From Halichondria panicea (lineage: Eukaryota > Porifera > Demospongiae > Suberitida > Halichondriidae), in the NCBI RefSeq assembly GCF_963675165.1, contig NC_087384.1, positions 4,705,182 to 4,769,181 of the forward strand: 64,000 nt of DNA, given 5' to 3'. The notes below the pieces were generated by a model that was not told the DNA's origin, did not search any database, and saw only the letters and a list, made by a program, of their open reading frames with translations. Both the position numbers and the translations under genes were made by a program. Of this stretch, positions 63,956 to 64,000 are shown piece by piece. Each line of letters starts with the position of its first letter. Position 1 is the first letter of the stretch.

Positions 63956-64000
63956 CTGGAATAAACAATGACACAGTTCCATTGATACAGCATACCTACA

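Overview
The window is eukaryotic and most likely comes from an invertebrate animal, probably a demosponge. Every coding exon I could join has GT-AG junctions in matching phase. HEATR6, nucleoredoxin and an aldolase of the DHDPS family are recognisable. A family of beta-helix/cysteine-rich/multi-pass membrane proteins is present that, from memory, is expanded in sponges and cnidarians. Non-coding DNA is AT-rich and crowded with short inverted-repeat elements. The species assignment is inference.

Layout. 1-4622 holds only repeats. 4638-40928 (+) is one 20-exon HEATR6 gene of about 36 kb, encoding about 1020 aa. Its length comes mainly from three large introns that host other genes. Intron 7 (8814-20213) carries, antisense, two intact intronless paralogs for multi-pass membrane proteins (11856-13514 and 17831-19501) with a decayed third copy between them (16588-17520). 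Intron 9 (22291-32934) carries, in sense, a 1273-aa intronless gene that adds a signal peptide and a long beta-helix-like ectodomain to the same cysteine-rich/multi-pass module. Intron 18 (37162-40436) carries an antisense three-exon coiled-coil gene (39077-40138).

Downstream of HEATR6: 42243-47386 (+) is an 11-exon gene for a 599-aa protein with an RPxSA-rich N-terminus and an EF-hand-like C-terminus. 48270-48949 (+) is a compact TATA-driven gene for a 149-aa orphan protein. 49421-55692 (-) and 57883-60945 (-) are tandem seven-exon nucleoredoxin-like genes with identical intron phases. Between them, 55892-57566 (+) is a small gene resembling SNAPC5 that starts 199 bp from the upstream nucleoredoxin start codon. 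61292-63955 (-) is the 3' end of a DHDPS/N-acetylneuraminate-lyase-family gene that continues past the right edge.

Repeats. Many foldback MITEs have termini resembling TACCGTATAGCGGG. A family with CAGTGGCGTAG or CAGGGGCGTAG ends has 5-bp target duplications. A pogo-like MITE is nested inside one of that family. There is a 1.2-kb foldback element, a 270-bp near-perfect hairpin in HEATR6 intron 14, and an inverted duplication around the first membrane gene that carries a fragment of that gene family's C-terminal tail. (CA)n tracts abut the splice acceptor of the same exon in both nucleoredoxin genes.
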